Positions 10,171 through 21,379 of a DNA stretch of 64,000 nt are shown here, piece after piece (the first letter of the stretch is position 1; every line of letters begins with the position of its first letter). The stretch spans positions 156,540-220,539 of the forward strand of contig NMRB01001003.1 in NCBI GenBank assembly GCA_002633025.1, given 5' to 3'. Source of the DNA: Notospermus geniculatus (lineage: Eukaryota > Nemertea > Pilidiophora > Heteronemertea > Lineidae). Below the pieces are notes generated by a model. That model made no database searches, was not told the DNA's origin, and was given only the letters and a program-made list of their open reading frames with translations. The position numbers and the translations under genes are program-made.

Positions 10171-12250
10171 TATTATCTAGGTTGTAGACGGGGACTGTAC
10201 TGTTACGTTCGTACTATTCTCTGACGTCTGTAACCTTGAGTGTTTGTTTGCACACACTGAACAGTCTTATGATTAGGTCTTTGGCCTTTTTTTAATTCCA
10301 GTCTCCTCATGTAATGGATACCTTCGATTCTGCGCTCGTCTGGTTTCAAAGTTTGCTAACCTTTCAATGGATGACGTTACAAAGCGTCAACAATTCTTTT
10401 AAGTAACAAAGAGAGACTTTGTCCTTTCCAAACCCATTAGCCCTTAGGGACAAGATGCAACGGAAACCTTGGGAAATTAACCATCCGTATAAACTTTGAC
10501 TTACTACAGACTTCAAAGTGTGCTGCTAGATGTCTTTTTTGTGAGTTAGTTCTGTCTTTGGCAAAGGATGGCCCCGAGGGTGCAGAAGAGAGCGAACGGC
10601 AGGTTGGTGAGGTGGTTGAACCTACGTAGTAACACGCTACTACTGGCTTAACGATTAAAGTGGAATGTTAGTGGCCAGTAATACAAACGTTGCTATCAGT
10701 CATCTGTGTTCAGTTTTGATACGTTGACATTTGTAGCGAATAATCTTGGGAATATTCATGCTTAGAATAGGATAATCTCCGTCCACTTTCCTTAAAAAGG
10801 CGACCGTGTCGCCATATGATATGTGCAGATCGTCACTGAATCTTGTGCTTCACCAGGCGGTTCAGCAAGGACCGTATCTTGTCTTTTTTTCATACACTAG
10901 ATTTTTCAATTGATTTTAAGACTGTGCAAAACCAGAAACATTCCGCAAGCATTTCCCTATGTTCTGAAATGACCTTGTACACTCTGAAGGGAAACACCAT
11001 AACAGATAAGTTTCCCTTCATCATTGTTTAGAGGCGGCGATATTTTTAAAGCAGGGTGTATTTAACGATATTTCTGTCGTCAACAAGTTATCCCAGAGCC
11101 ATCGAGGGACAAATACCTAATGTAAACATTAGCATAAAGCTGCAGAGAAAAGAAGAAGCATGCAAACAGTAATGAAACTGTTGATGCTGCAAGCCAGGGT
11201 TTCTTTCCGTAACATACATGTATTTACTAAAAACCTTTCTTGATGATGCCTTTTGGTGAAGAAACCAACGAACACATTATCGACTTTTTAATTGACGACA
11301 AGCTGTTGGCTAAATGGTAAACTGATGGACTGATGGAATCCATTAGGTCGTCTTAAATAGAAAGATATGGGAGCACTTTGTCTCTATGTGGGAAGGCACA
11401 GACCTGTCAGAAACCCATTATCTTTCTGAGCTAGATATTCAGGCCTAGCCCCCTCCAGATGATGCCATAATGACGACCAACAATCGACCGCCCATCGTTT
11501 CGATATTTTCCCGTTGAGCTTCATTGTACGAAAGCAATTTATGAACAAATGTCTCTTTTTTGTCATTTCAGGTAAGTTTTGTCCGCCTTGGTGCTTTCCG
11601 AGGATGTTCTGACGGTCGGTGAGCGATAATGAGTTGGTTATTCCTGAATGTATTGATGTGTTGAGAGATTTATGTTAGTCACCGTTTGTTCATTGTTACA
11701 TTTCTCCACATCAGGTGTGTCTACAGTGTGAGGTGGTGGGAGAAAACCCGAGACCTTCTGGCATTTACCTTTTTCTCGGACTGAAGTCTCCCACCGGAAT
11801 GGAGTACCGGCAATACAAAAGGCGGCGCTGATCATCAACCTGGTTAAAACGCAAGTGCGCATGCTTTGTGATTGTTGAACGTCATCGGGCGTCGTACGTC
11901 ATTCTGACGTTACAAAAAACTGCGTCACTCACAACCCATGACGTCGATCATTGGCCTGTCCATTACGTTAAAATGGTCAACTTTATCGATTAAATTCATC
12001 ATGTTCCCGCAGGAATTTTTGCTCAAAAGCAATAAGATATATTTTAGCAGTTCTGTAGATAGAATCTATCTGATGATAGAAAAGTAAAATTAGAAATTGA
12101 GTGCAATGTTTTAGTTATATTTGGCCTAGAAACAGGGTGTGCTATTCAGAATTAATTGGAAAATAACGTTAGCCTCACTTTCAATGACGCAGTTATGGCC
12201 AGGTTGATAGTCAGCGCCGCGTCGCGGATTAGGTTTGCCGGTACCCCATT
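10171..12250. other. Anonymous stretch containing a candidate recursive splice site
   Basis: There is no gene by frame length or motif. Short frames at 10,843-11,031 (plus) and 11,384-11,566, 11,638-11,862 and 12,126-12,356 (minus) carry nothing recognisable. The site at 11,545-11,578 is described separately. Confidence 0.5.
11545..11578 (+). other. Candidate recursive (zero-length exon) splice site
   Basis: A pyrimidine-rich tract, TCTCTTTTTTTGTCATTT, runs straight into CAG and then GTAAGT, with the junction between 11,571 and 11,572. A strong acceptor abutting a consensus donor with no exon between is the known signature of ratcheting points in long animal introns. A second plus-strand site of the same form is at 63,575/63,576. 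What is seen is the motif; use in splicing is inferred. Confidence 0.4.
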
Positions 12251-12468
12251 GAGGTTCTTCACGTGACGTCACATTTCCATGAGAACACGACGCCGCCATA
12301 TTGGCCGTCAAAATGTCAGGTGACGTCACGGCATGAACACGTGACAACGTCAACACACAGATCCTGACGTCAAAATGTCGTGAAGTGATAGTTTTGACGT
12401 CATCGCCATTTGACGGCCAACATGGCCGACTCTGCAGTCACGTGACTGTTGTGACATCAGTGAAGAAT
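12251..12468 (+). mobile_element. MITE family A, copy 2
   Basis: It begins GAGGTTCTTCACGTGACGTC and carries the family blocks GCCGCCATATTGGCCGTCAA, GACGTCACGGCATGAACAC and GGCCAACATGGCCG. The right terminus has lost the CCTC of GAACCTC (it reads TGAAGAATATACAG). Not coding. Confidence 0.8.
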
Positions 12469-13051
12469 ATACAGAAACGTCGTTACAGTGAAGGAACCAA
12501 GCAGAAAGTCAGCTCCAAACCACCAGCATATGAAACAAGCAATTCCTTCTGACAACTCTATTAACGATTATCATTTAGAGGGCAAATTATCTATTTGCCC
12601 ATCGCAATGAAAGCGACTGTCGAGACAGCCCTATTATCAGTCGGCCTTATTACGCTTACTCATGCAAGAAGATATCAGACCCCCAGGGAACACTTTGTCG
12701 TTTAACATCATCTGATTTATGAGTGAGTAATGAAGAGATTAGCTTGAGGCCAGTCGAGGAACTCTACTGGACCTAATCTTTTCATTCAAACAAGCAATCC
12801 TCAAGAAGCCTTTAATGGGGATTTTTCTCGTAGCAGCCTCCATTCTTTATGAACCACATTCCGCAGCACCGGGCTGCCGAGCAACAAACGACGTCTCTGA
12901 CAAAAAACAAAATGACGGATCCAATTTAGGAGCCTATTTTTGTGCTTCCTCCGTTAACAACCAAACATAACTATGTGTCAGAGTCTAGTTAGCCTGAAGG
13001 ACTGAGTTTTGCCGCATTGCCTCAGCATCAGTCTATGGAAGGCAGTCATTG
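12469..13051. other. Anonymous stretch, no gene seen
   Basis: No long frame, repeat or RNA gene. Confidence 0.5.
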
Positions 13052-13159
13052 TTTCCACGAGGTAACTTCAACAATGCCCGCCATTGCTGACGTCGTCCTA
13101 TAACGCAAAGCCGGGAGACAAAACGCGCAACCCAACAGAACGATGTTACGTCGTGGAAA
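13052..13159 (+). mobile_element. MITE family D, copy 3 (108 bp, intact ends)
   Basis: The left end, TTTCCACGAGGTAAC, and the right end, GTTACGTCGTGGAAA, are inverted repeats. GCCATTGCTGACGTCG links it to the copies at 4.8 and 5.2 kb; the interior is shorter than in those copies. Confidence 0.75.
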
Positions 13160-14792
13160 TGGTGAGAGGCCTCTCAAGGCGAGTGTCGGTGTCTGTATGA
13201 CTCCAGCCACTCCAAGGAATCAAGAGAATGGGCAACAAACATAACTCTGAAGAAAACAGCGCGTCCTCTCAGACTTGGACATGTGAAACTTCATGCACAC
13301 TGCTGCAGACCTCTTCGACGTCAACTTTGAAGGTTCCCGCTGAAATACCCACCAGCCACGTTTTTATATGTGAAATGACGGCAACCATGTTCATGTGTTG
13401 GTGATAAATGTTGCAAAGCTAAAGGCGTTGGCCCACGGGAGGTTTCTCGCGAAAGGAGATTCTCTATGGGTCGCTTAAAGCTGCAGTTTCTGTCTGTCGT
13501 TGGTCTCAGTGTAAGCCGTAAGGAATTGCCCATTGAGCGCCAACTCGCACGAGAAACCCCTCACGTGGACAAGCGCCTTAAGAGTCCACATCATCTGCCG
13601 TCTGTCTAAGAATAATTACATTGAAAGCGAATTAGTCTCTCAGTCAGCGCATCTCCTAAAATGCGGCAAAAACTGGTTGATTGCTCATTAATCGTGCATC
13701 AGAAACAGGCTAACAAGCTCTCACGAATTAGTCTTCAAATATGCTTTGAAATTTAATTGCATGGAACATTTCACGTTCCCACTCAAATTGGAACAGGGAG
13801 AGGCGTTGGTTCATGTTAACATCAGTCAGGAGCTATCAATGGCTCTGTCGCCATTAATGATGGGTAAAAACAACCTCTATCAAAGATAGTCAGCAGCACG
13901 CGATGGCGATGTCGCGAGCGATCCATGCGAGCACAATCGGCTGTTGACGCCAGGTGTGCGCTGGACAGCGATGCATGGAATCCTCTTCCCAGCGATGTTC
14001 GCTCTTTGTCAAACAATACCAAACCGATATCGCCCAGTCTGCGATGGCGAGTAGATCGCTTGTGATATCGCCTACTAGGTTGCTGCAGACGAAACGATGA
14101 CTGACAGTCGCCATATTGAAACAACAACTGCTGAGCCCACACATGCTCTTAGCTTCCACAAAAACTAACACTGAACCATCACCGGACTTTTATTTGACAC
14201 ACCTCTGGGACGGAAATGAGCGTTATGTGTCAACAACCACTTTGATGTTTCAGGAGGATAAAGTGCCTAATTAGGGGTCCTTGCACGTCCGTGTTTTGTG
14301 GTAAAGAACAGATTAATTACCTGATTAATTCTTCCAGGGTAGGAGTTGACAGACAGGGCCACACTCAGTTGGTGGTAACTTTCTTTGATGACACGATTGT
14401 ACCAGGTTTTTCTAGTTCGTCAATTCCGGCTGGGTCTTCACGAAACTAACCATTATCCAGGGTAATGAACACAATTATCATGATAAAGGGTCAAGGGAAT
14501 CCAGGTGCAGATCCAGGGGCTTCCGGACGCAGCACTCGACACCCCCACCCCCATCCCCACCCCATCGACAACCAACGATTTTTCGTCAGACACCTCACAC
14601 ATCAGACCATTCAGAGTTTTAAAACTTCCCCTCGACGCAACGGATGCCTCTGCCACCATCCTCACATACGGAAAGATTCCGAGGAAGGAATTTAGAACCC
14701 CCGAGCAGTTGCCCAGGAAGGTCGACTGATGATGGAATAAGCCGCATCGAATAATATATTTCCATTGTGTGCCCTTGGAGGAATTATAATTT
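13160..14792. other. Anonymous stretch, no gene seen
   Basis: Overlapping minus-strand frames of 93 and 106 codons at 13,822-14,171 and short frames at 14,453-14,729 show no motif. The CACCCCCACCCCCATCCCCA run near 14,541 is low-complexity. Confidence 0.45.
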
Positions 14793-14917
14793 GAGTTTTC
14801 GCAAAGCCCCCGAAACGCTGACGCGAACCTCTATCCTTTTGTTCGGTGCTCTCTTCGTGGCATCGAACAATGGGTTTGGCGTTCGCGTTGGCGTTTCGGG
14901 GGCTTGGCGAAAACTCC
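14793..14917. mobile_element. MITE family G, copy 1
   Basis: The left arm, GAGTTTTCGCAAAGCCCCCG followed by AAACGCTGACGCGAAC, is the reverse complement of the right arm, GTTCGCGTTGGCGTTTCGG followed by GGGCTTGGCGAAAACTC. About 45 bp lie between the arms. A second copy, with a matching empty site, is at 51,762-51,890. Confidence 0.85.
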
Positions 14918-15315
14918 CAAGTGTGTTCCACCTGCCCTGCGTGCAATTTGAGGCCTTTTTTTATCCGCACTGCAAGATGGCCGAGCATGGACCAAATCAA
15001 TGAACGATCAGTGCCAAATACCGGACCATCTGAACGGACCAGCCCCTCTCTCTGGTGGTGTAATGAACGGGGGCTTCACAGACTAACCACTCCTCCATTT
15101 AACAAGCTTCGCATTTCCTTGATAATGAAGGCAATGGCTCCTCATCGTTACTCGTCAGTCTGCTACCGACGGCGACTCTCTCATCAGTCGTCGTGTACAC
15201 AATACTTGGCTCCGTCAAGAGCGGGTCAAGGAACACTTCACTTGACGAATTCATTTGGTTAACTAATACCCGAGCCTTTGATGACTGGTCATTGGTAGCC
15301 AGGCAGCAGACAAGA
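14918..15315. other. Anonymous stretch, no gene seen
   Basis: Several overlapping frames on both strands start here or in the neighbouring MITEs. None has a recognisable motif. Confidence 0.45.
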
Positions 15316-15979
15316 AATGAGGAACCCGTAAAAGTTCTTTTTATCCCGACAGGTCGGCCTAAAGCATGCAGCACACTGGCCGCCAACTTCGGCGTCCAGA
15401 GGCGTTTTTTCGACGCCAATGTCCGAACGCCAGAAAAATCTCCAGTGTGCTACGAATGGAATCTGGAGAACGCCGCCGGACGCCACTGAACTCAAGATAC
15501 CGGTACCAAACATGTTTGATTTTGGACGCCAGTGAACGCCTGCGAACTCCCGAAGCAGCCAAGTGTGCTACCGATGGCAGCCAGACTTGGAGTCGGCGGC
15601 AAGGCTGTGGCCAATCAGCTTGGGTCTTGATGCCACATGATTTCAAAATGGCAGCTTCAATAAAGATGGCAGCACTGGTAATTGTCGCGCAAGTGGCCCG
15701 AAAAGATGCTACTGAACGCCAAGTTTGGGCAGGTGTGCTCTCACCAGGATCCGCTGGCGGCCAACTCTGGCGTCGAGAGGCGTTCGGTCGAACGCTTCTG
15801 GACGCCAGATTTGGCGGCCAGTGTGCTGCTAGCTTTACCGCTCACATGTGAGCGGTTGTACCGAAGACGACAAAAACAGCAAAGCAACGCAATGACGCTG
15901 CGTCATCCCCCACGACGTCCTTGACGCAGCGCAACACAGACAACCGCTCACAGCGCCTCCCAGGAGCGGCAGTTCCTCT
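15316..15979 (+). mobile_element. MITE family B copy interrupted by another element
   Basis: The family B left end (AATGAGGAACCC, then TTTTTATCCCGACAGG) is present at 15,316-15,359. The family continues at 15,846 with GTGAGCGGTTGTACCGAAG, CCACGACGTCCTTGACG and CCGCTCACAGCGCCTCC. Between these lies the 478-bp element at 15,360-15,837. The right terminal GGTTCCTCATT is missing. Confidence 0.75.
15360..15837. mobile_element. 478-bp inverted-repeat element nested in a family B MITE
   Basis: The ends are inverted: TAAAGC, a few variable bases, then AGCACACTGGCCGCCAACTT at the left; AGTGTGCTGCTAGCTTTA at the right. The inner arms continue with GGCGTCCAGAGGCG and its complement, so each arm is about 45 bp. 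The interior has further GGCGTCC/GGACGCC words and two AAAATGGCAGC/AAGATGGCAGC words. The 161-codon frame at 15,366-15,851 simply runs through this GC-rich element and is not a credible gene. Confidence 0.75.
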
Positions 15980-16254
15980 GGAGAACGGTCAATGTTCGTA
16001 AAGTACAGCATCACGTTGGCTTTCATCTCTCAGCATACAATCCAAGACCAGCTGAGACAATGGGCCTAATTTGCACTGGGGGAAGGAGTGTTTACATTCC
16101 CTTACCAAACAAACGCCAGACAATGCCCAACCAGGCACCCAGACTGGTCCCATACAGACTGGTGTGAAGAAGGGCAGATGGGAGATGTGATCAAATCACA
16201 CTCTGTTAATTCATCGTTTCGAGAGGGCCAGCCATCTTGGTGTCTCTTGGCAAC
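15980..16254. other. Anonymous stretch, no gene seen
   Basis: No motif or repeat beyond the edge of the family B element. Confidence 0.45.
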
Positions 16255-16360
16255 TCAACTCGCGCAGGCGCAATTACATCCGGTTGACAAATTCGTATTT
16301 CGCGACCAATCACAAGTTTTCGCTCATGCACGAAATCTCGGTTGACAAGATGGCGGGGGA
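16255..16360 (+). promoter_or_regulatory. Promoter-like cluster of sites (weak call)
   Basis: Within about 100 bp there are GCGCAGGCGCA (NRF1-like), ACATCCGG (ETS-like), GACCAATCAC (CCAAT box) and AAGATGGCGG (YY1-like, around an ATG at 16,350). These sites in this order are typical of CpG-type animal promoters. The ATG at 16,350 opens a frame of only seven codons, and I find no following exon. Several MITEs in this window carry the same kinds of word, so it may instead be an unrecognised repeat. Confidence 0.25.
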
Positions 16361-18088
16361 GCCGAAACGATGATGAATACGTGGGCCTCCATCACCTAGG
16401 CCTATGCACTCAAATCAGTATTCAGTCTATGAGGAGTCATCATCATGGCTTTATCGTTCCACAAGTTTGGGGTGTGTACACTAGGTTCAATGATTAGTGG
16501 GATCACACCTCCCAAGTCAATCTCTAAAGTTCCGGCAGGTGATGAAGTACTAATCTGTGATCAGGTATTCATACGCCTGAGGTAAGAATACATCATCAAT
16601 CCACCGAGACAATAGTCCATACCACCGCAGGTTCTATTGATCATGACATTTTTTCTCCGTCTCGGTGAGTGAATAACAGCTTCACACAGCACATTGCATC
16701 CCAGGCATCCACTTCACGGTGGTTTGAAAAAATATTAGCAGTGGATCAGCGATTTAATTAAAACACTGCGGGACAATACCACGAGACGACTGCTTGACGA
16801 CTGGTGAGACCCCAGATGAGGGCGAAATGAATGAACTGTGGTAGAAAAGGCTAGTACTGCCCTCTGAACTACCATATTGGAACTGAAACTCCTGAGTTTG
16901 TTCTCCAAGATGTTACGATTCGTGGAGTGGATTTTAGTTTGCCTTTGTCTGATCAGATGTCGCCACACAATCCTTCAGACAAAGCTGCAGAAACGATTCG
17001 CTGCTTCTAGACAAAAGGTGGAAACCTCGAGCCTGCATCTCCAAGGAGCGAGGGCTTTGTTGAGCTGGTTGAGCACTGTTTCATGAGACCTGCTCAGTTG
17101 TTGGAACGAAACACAGATGTCTCCACTGTTTGATCAAGAGGCTGGCTGTTGATTGGTCGCCTGACATGATATGGGAACCAATCGATTGGCGTGTTGCAAC
17201 TTTGACGAATGAGGAAATAGAGTATCTCCGAATCTCTTTCAGCGTTTATCGAGAGGAAATTAGCAGCATACTTTGATTGATTGGCTAATTGATTTTTAGT
17301 TGCCTCTTTCGTAGGAAGAGTGCGCTGGTTATATGGGAAGAGGTTGATGATATGGCAGACCAAAACAGGATGGTCGCCCTGATGGCAAAACTGACCAACT
17401 CCACAGACGAAATATACTGGACAAGGTCAAGGACGTTCACGCTCGACACAAACGAGATTTACATTTGTCGAAACGTGAATATCAGGTTTCAATCAAGTGA
17501 CGACCGTTTCCTCCAGTTTGGTCGTCTGCCATGAACTGTCTGTTAGATTTCAGTCTCCAACAATCAGTCAGCCTTGTGGTTGATTGATCATTTGATTTAG
17601 ATATTTGATCGTTGGCAGCGACAGAGAACATACGGAATGCCGTCAGTCAACGGAATTGAGAGTAAATTGAATGGTGGCAGGTTGTTGATAGTGCAAACCG
17701 AGTTCAATATGTGATCAATTCTCTCTGATACTGCACGGGCAGCTGCCTTTAACCATTTCAATCATAGCTTCGCCTTCACAACATAAACAGTTGCAGAATG
17801 TTGCAGGGGCGCAAAACGTTGCAGGGGCGTACGCTGGTCTCAGCCTGGGGAGGTTCACATTTTTGTGAAAGCAGAACTCCTGTAGCGTAGGCCTGAAATT
17901 TGACAATATGCTGAAGAGCAAGTGCGCTCCGCTGTGAAGGGGGGTTTGGGGCCGGGACCTCCCCCAGAAAATTTTGGAATCTAGATGCTCTCTGAGACGT
18001 GATTTCAGTACTATTCTTAGTCAAAATTTACATGATTACAAGGTTGATTTTTTTCTGCTAGCCCAGAGCGGAACTCTCCTACTGCTGC
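16361..18088. other. Anonymous stretch, no gene seen
   Basis: Short frames only. GTTGCAGGGGCG occurs twice at about 17,800-17,830. Confidence 0.5.
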
Positions 18089-18362
18089 GGGGGGGGGGGG
18101 GNACAATGTTATCGTCATCAAATCGACTTGATATTTCACACACATACGTACAGACGTATACTTTAACATATAAAAATGGTCTCACAACAATCAAAACTTC
18201 TCTTCATGGAAATAAACGGGTGACTTTGAGAGCAAAATTGCCCGATGAACAAAGCATTCATATCCCATGCACAACCTGATCTGACACGGTACAACTTTTT
18301 TGGGAGGCTGCAAAAACAATGTTATCGTCATCAAATCGACTTCATATTTCACACACATACGA
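18089..18362 (+). repeat. G-run, single N and a 46-bp direct repeat
   Basis: A run of G (18,089-18,101) ends in an N (18,102). The next ~47 bp (ACAATGTTATCGTCATC...) recur at 18,317-18,362 with one mismatch and then diverge. This marks a problematic contig join in or near a repeat. Confidence 0.6.
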
Positions 18363-19395
18363 GAACGGGAATCAGCTCAATTTTTGTGTCATATCTCGGT
18401 TCGGGATTGCGAAAACGAACTTTCTTGTTTCCGAGAACGGGTACGAGATCGAGTATTGTTCTCGGCGGTCCGGATCTCGGAACGGGATAGCGAAAGCTCT
18501 CTAATTGTTGAAGTTACGTCGTCGTGCTGTCATCAAAACCGTTTATCTATTTTTGCTGTCAGGATAACAACTGACCGTTTCTACCCCCAAACATGATCAA
18601 TGACTGTCGGATGTGATTGTGTTGGTGACAAGGTGAAAGACGGACTAACAACGTGGGACTCTATATCATTATTTTGATTCCCTGGATCACCTGTCAGTTA
18701 CAACATGATGATAGAAGACGAAACACGATAGACCATTACGTGTTTGGCAGTCCTGATATTGGGAAAGGTGATTAGTCTGGCCTTGGGGACCTTCCGCTGG
18801 AATACTCGAGGCAATTACTCTAGGCTTATAACTCATGAAGAAAGCAGTCGACCAGTACAGCTTACACACCATCCAGGCTTATCGGAAGATATCGAGTTGG
18901 TAAGGATCTTGTATCGTGGTTGTTGACCAGAATAAATGGAAATCATTCGACCAGAAGAGGGAGCTTTGCACATATTTGTCATCCATTCCTATTCGTGTAT
19001 CAGAGTAATTCTGTTTGAATACCATCAGAGTTTGTCTACCCTTGGTAGTATTGGAAAACTTTGTCTTTGGTGCCATTTATTCTGGGATAAGTGGAATTTG
19101 CTGGTCGATGAACACAGTGGTACGACAGGATGGCCAGGAAAACCACACCTCTTAGAGAGCTTGGATGAAGTGAGGGCACACTGAATAGTTTACCAATTTG
19201 AACTGTTTCAGTGGACGCCTTGGCATCAACACGAGCAACCAAAAGCAAGACAGAACACACACATGACCACGCCAACATTGGTACTTTTGGCGACAGCGTC
19301 ATCCTGAGTAACCCATGGATATTAAAGTCATGGACAAAAGAATGACTCACTTGAACACGTTCAATGTACTGTACGTGTAATTATACTGAAACTGA
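18363..19395. other. Anonymous stretch, no gene seen
   Basis: Positions 18,390-18,500 hold loosely repeated TCTCGGTTCGGGATTGCG-like words. Frames of 60 to 104 codons carry no motif. Confidence 0.45.
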
Positions 19396-21379
19396 CTACG
19401 TGATGTCATATCATGATTTAATTAAAGGAATTCCGCTTTGGAGGGAAGGTTGGTAACTTCAATCTCACCCATGCGAACAAAGACCCCTTCAGGAAGGTTA
19501 ACCAGGCGAAGTGCAGGCTCGACGTGTCCTGCCACAAAATCACCAAATGCACAAAGAATGGCAAAGGTCTGCGAGAGGTGATGGTAGAAACGTGGTGATT
19601 GGAACTGGCAGGATGTCCTTGAGCTGCTTCAAGGACCTTCGTAACCTCAGATGTCACCTTGAAGGGAATCACATCCCTGCAACCAATCTGGCACTCGGTC
19701 CGCGGACGGATGTGGCGCGACCTAGCGGCAGTTTGTGAAGAATGCCTTGCAAGCAGCATTTCTGATATGTTTTACCACCCTTCCCCTTAAAAGGACATTC
19801 CCATTCTGAGCAGAGCCTTCTTAAAAGCATTCCACTTAAACTTCCTTCATTAAATGCTTTAACTCAAATGGTGAAAATCCTATTTGTAAGACTGCATTGC
19901 ATTATCCTATCAGTGTCGCTCTGACATGCATCGACCTGATCAGTATGCTGGTGGCACAAAGCCATCGGCAGAAATAATAGCTCAATGATGGCAATAGAAT
20001 GCAGAGATTATTTATTGGCGCATTCGATCTCCGAAATGGGCTGAACGGGCGATCACGTTAGTGTCAAGAATGAGATATGAGGAGAGAAAAAGTGATGTGA
20101 AGGGACATTGTGGCCATTACTGTCAGATAAATGTCATTGGTGAAGTGTTGGCAGTGACCATATTGCATTGTGGGCATGACTTGACTCTGTCCTGTCGTTC
20201 AGGGGTTGTGGTGCATGGCGATAAAGAAGGATTAGCAACCTTAAGCCCCCGTAACTTAAAGGGTATAGACAAATCCTTTGGCAGGCTGATAGTGAACAAT
20301 AGGTTGCCCGCAAATGGACAATGTGGATTACGCACTCCCGGAAGTTACAAAACATTGGTGAAGAAAGGACCTGTAGGGCTGTAAGTGNCTACGTGATGTC
20401 ATATCATGATTTAATTAAAGGAATTCCGCTTTGGAGGGAAGGTTGGTAACTTCAATCTCACCCATGCGAACAAAGACCCCTTCAGGAAGGTTAACCAGGC
20501 GAAGTGCAGGCTCGACGTGTCCTGCCACAAAATCACCAAATGCACAAAGAATGGCAAAGGTCTGCGAGAGGTGATGGTAGAAACGTGTTGTTTGGAACTG
20601 GCACGATGTCCTTGAGCTGCTTCAAGGACCTTCGTAACCTCAGATGTCACCTTGAAGGGAATCACATCCCTGCAACCAATCTGGCACTGGGTCCGCGGAC
20701 GGATGTGGCGCGACCTAGCGGCAGTGTGTGAAGAATGCGTTGCAAGCAGCATTTCTGATATGTTTTACCACCCTTCCCCTTAAAGGACATTCCCACTCTG
20801 AGCAGAGCCTTCTTAAAAGCATTCCACTTAAACTTCCTTCATTAAATGCTTTAACTCAAATGGTGAAAATCCTATTTGTAAGACTGACTTGCATTATCCT
20901 ATCAGTGTCGCTGTGACATGCATCGACCTGATCAGTATGCTGGTGGCACAAAGCCATCGGCAGAAATAATAGCTCAGTGATGGGAATAGAATGCAGAGAT
21001 TATTTATTGGCGCATTCGATCTCCGAAATGGGCTGAACGGGCGATCACGTTAGTGTCAAGAATGAGATATGAGGAGAGAAAAAGTGATGTGAAGGGACAT
21101 TGTGACCATTACTGTCAGATAAATGTCATTGGTGAAGTGTTGGCAGTGACCATATTGCATTGTGGGCATGACTTGACTCTGTCCTGTCGTTCAGGGGTTG
21201 TGGTGCATGGCGATAAAGAAGGATTAGCAACCTTAAGCCCCCGTAGCTTAAAGGGTATAGACAAATCCTTTGGCAGGCTGATAGTGAACAATAGGTTGCC
21301 CGCAAATGGACAATGTGGATTACGCACTCCCGGAAGTTACAAAACATTGGTGAAGAAAGGACCTGTAGGGCTGTAAGTG
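19396..21379 (+). repeat. About 992-bp direct duplication joined by one N
   Basis: Positions 19,396-20,387 and 20,389-21,379 are the same sequence, with scattered substitutions and a 1-bp indel near 19,790/20,783. The second copy begins immediately after the N at 20,388. Open frames inside (107 codons plus, 113 codons minus) occur in both copies, but the differences between copies include amino-acid changes and give no sign of selection. Allelic contigs laid end to end explain this best; a recent tandem duplication is the alternative. Confidence 0.85.

Noticed and set aside
15366-15851. 161-codon plus-strand frame.
   Set aside because: It lies almost wholly within an inverted-repeat element, and overlapping frames exist on the other strand.
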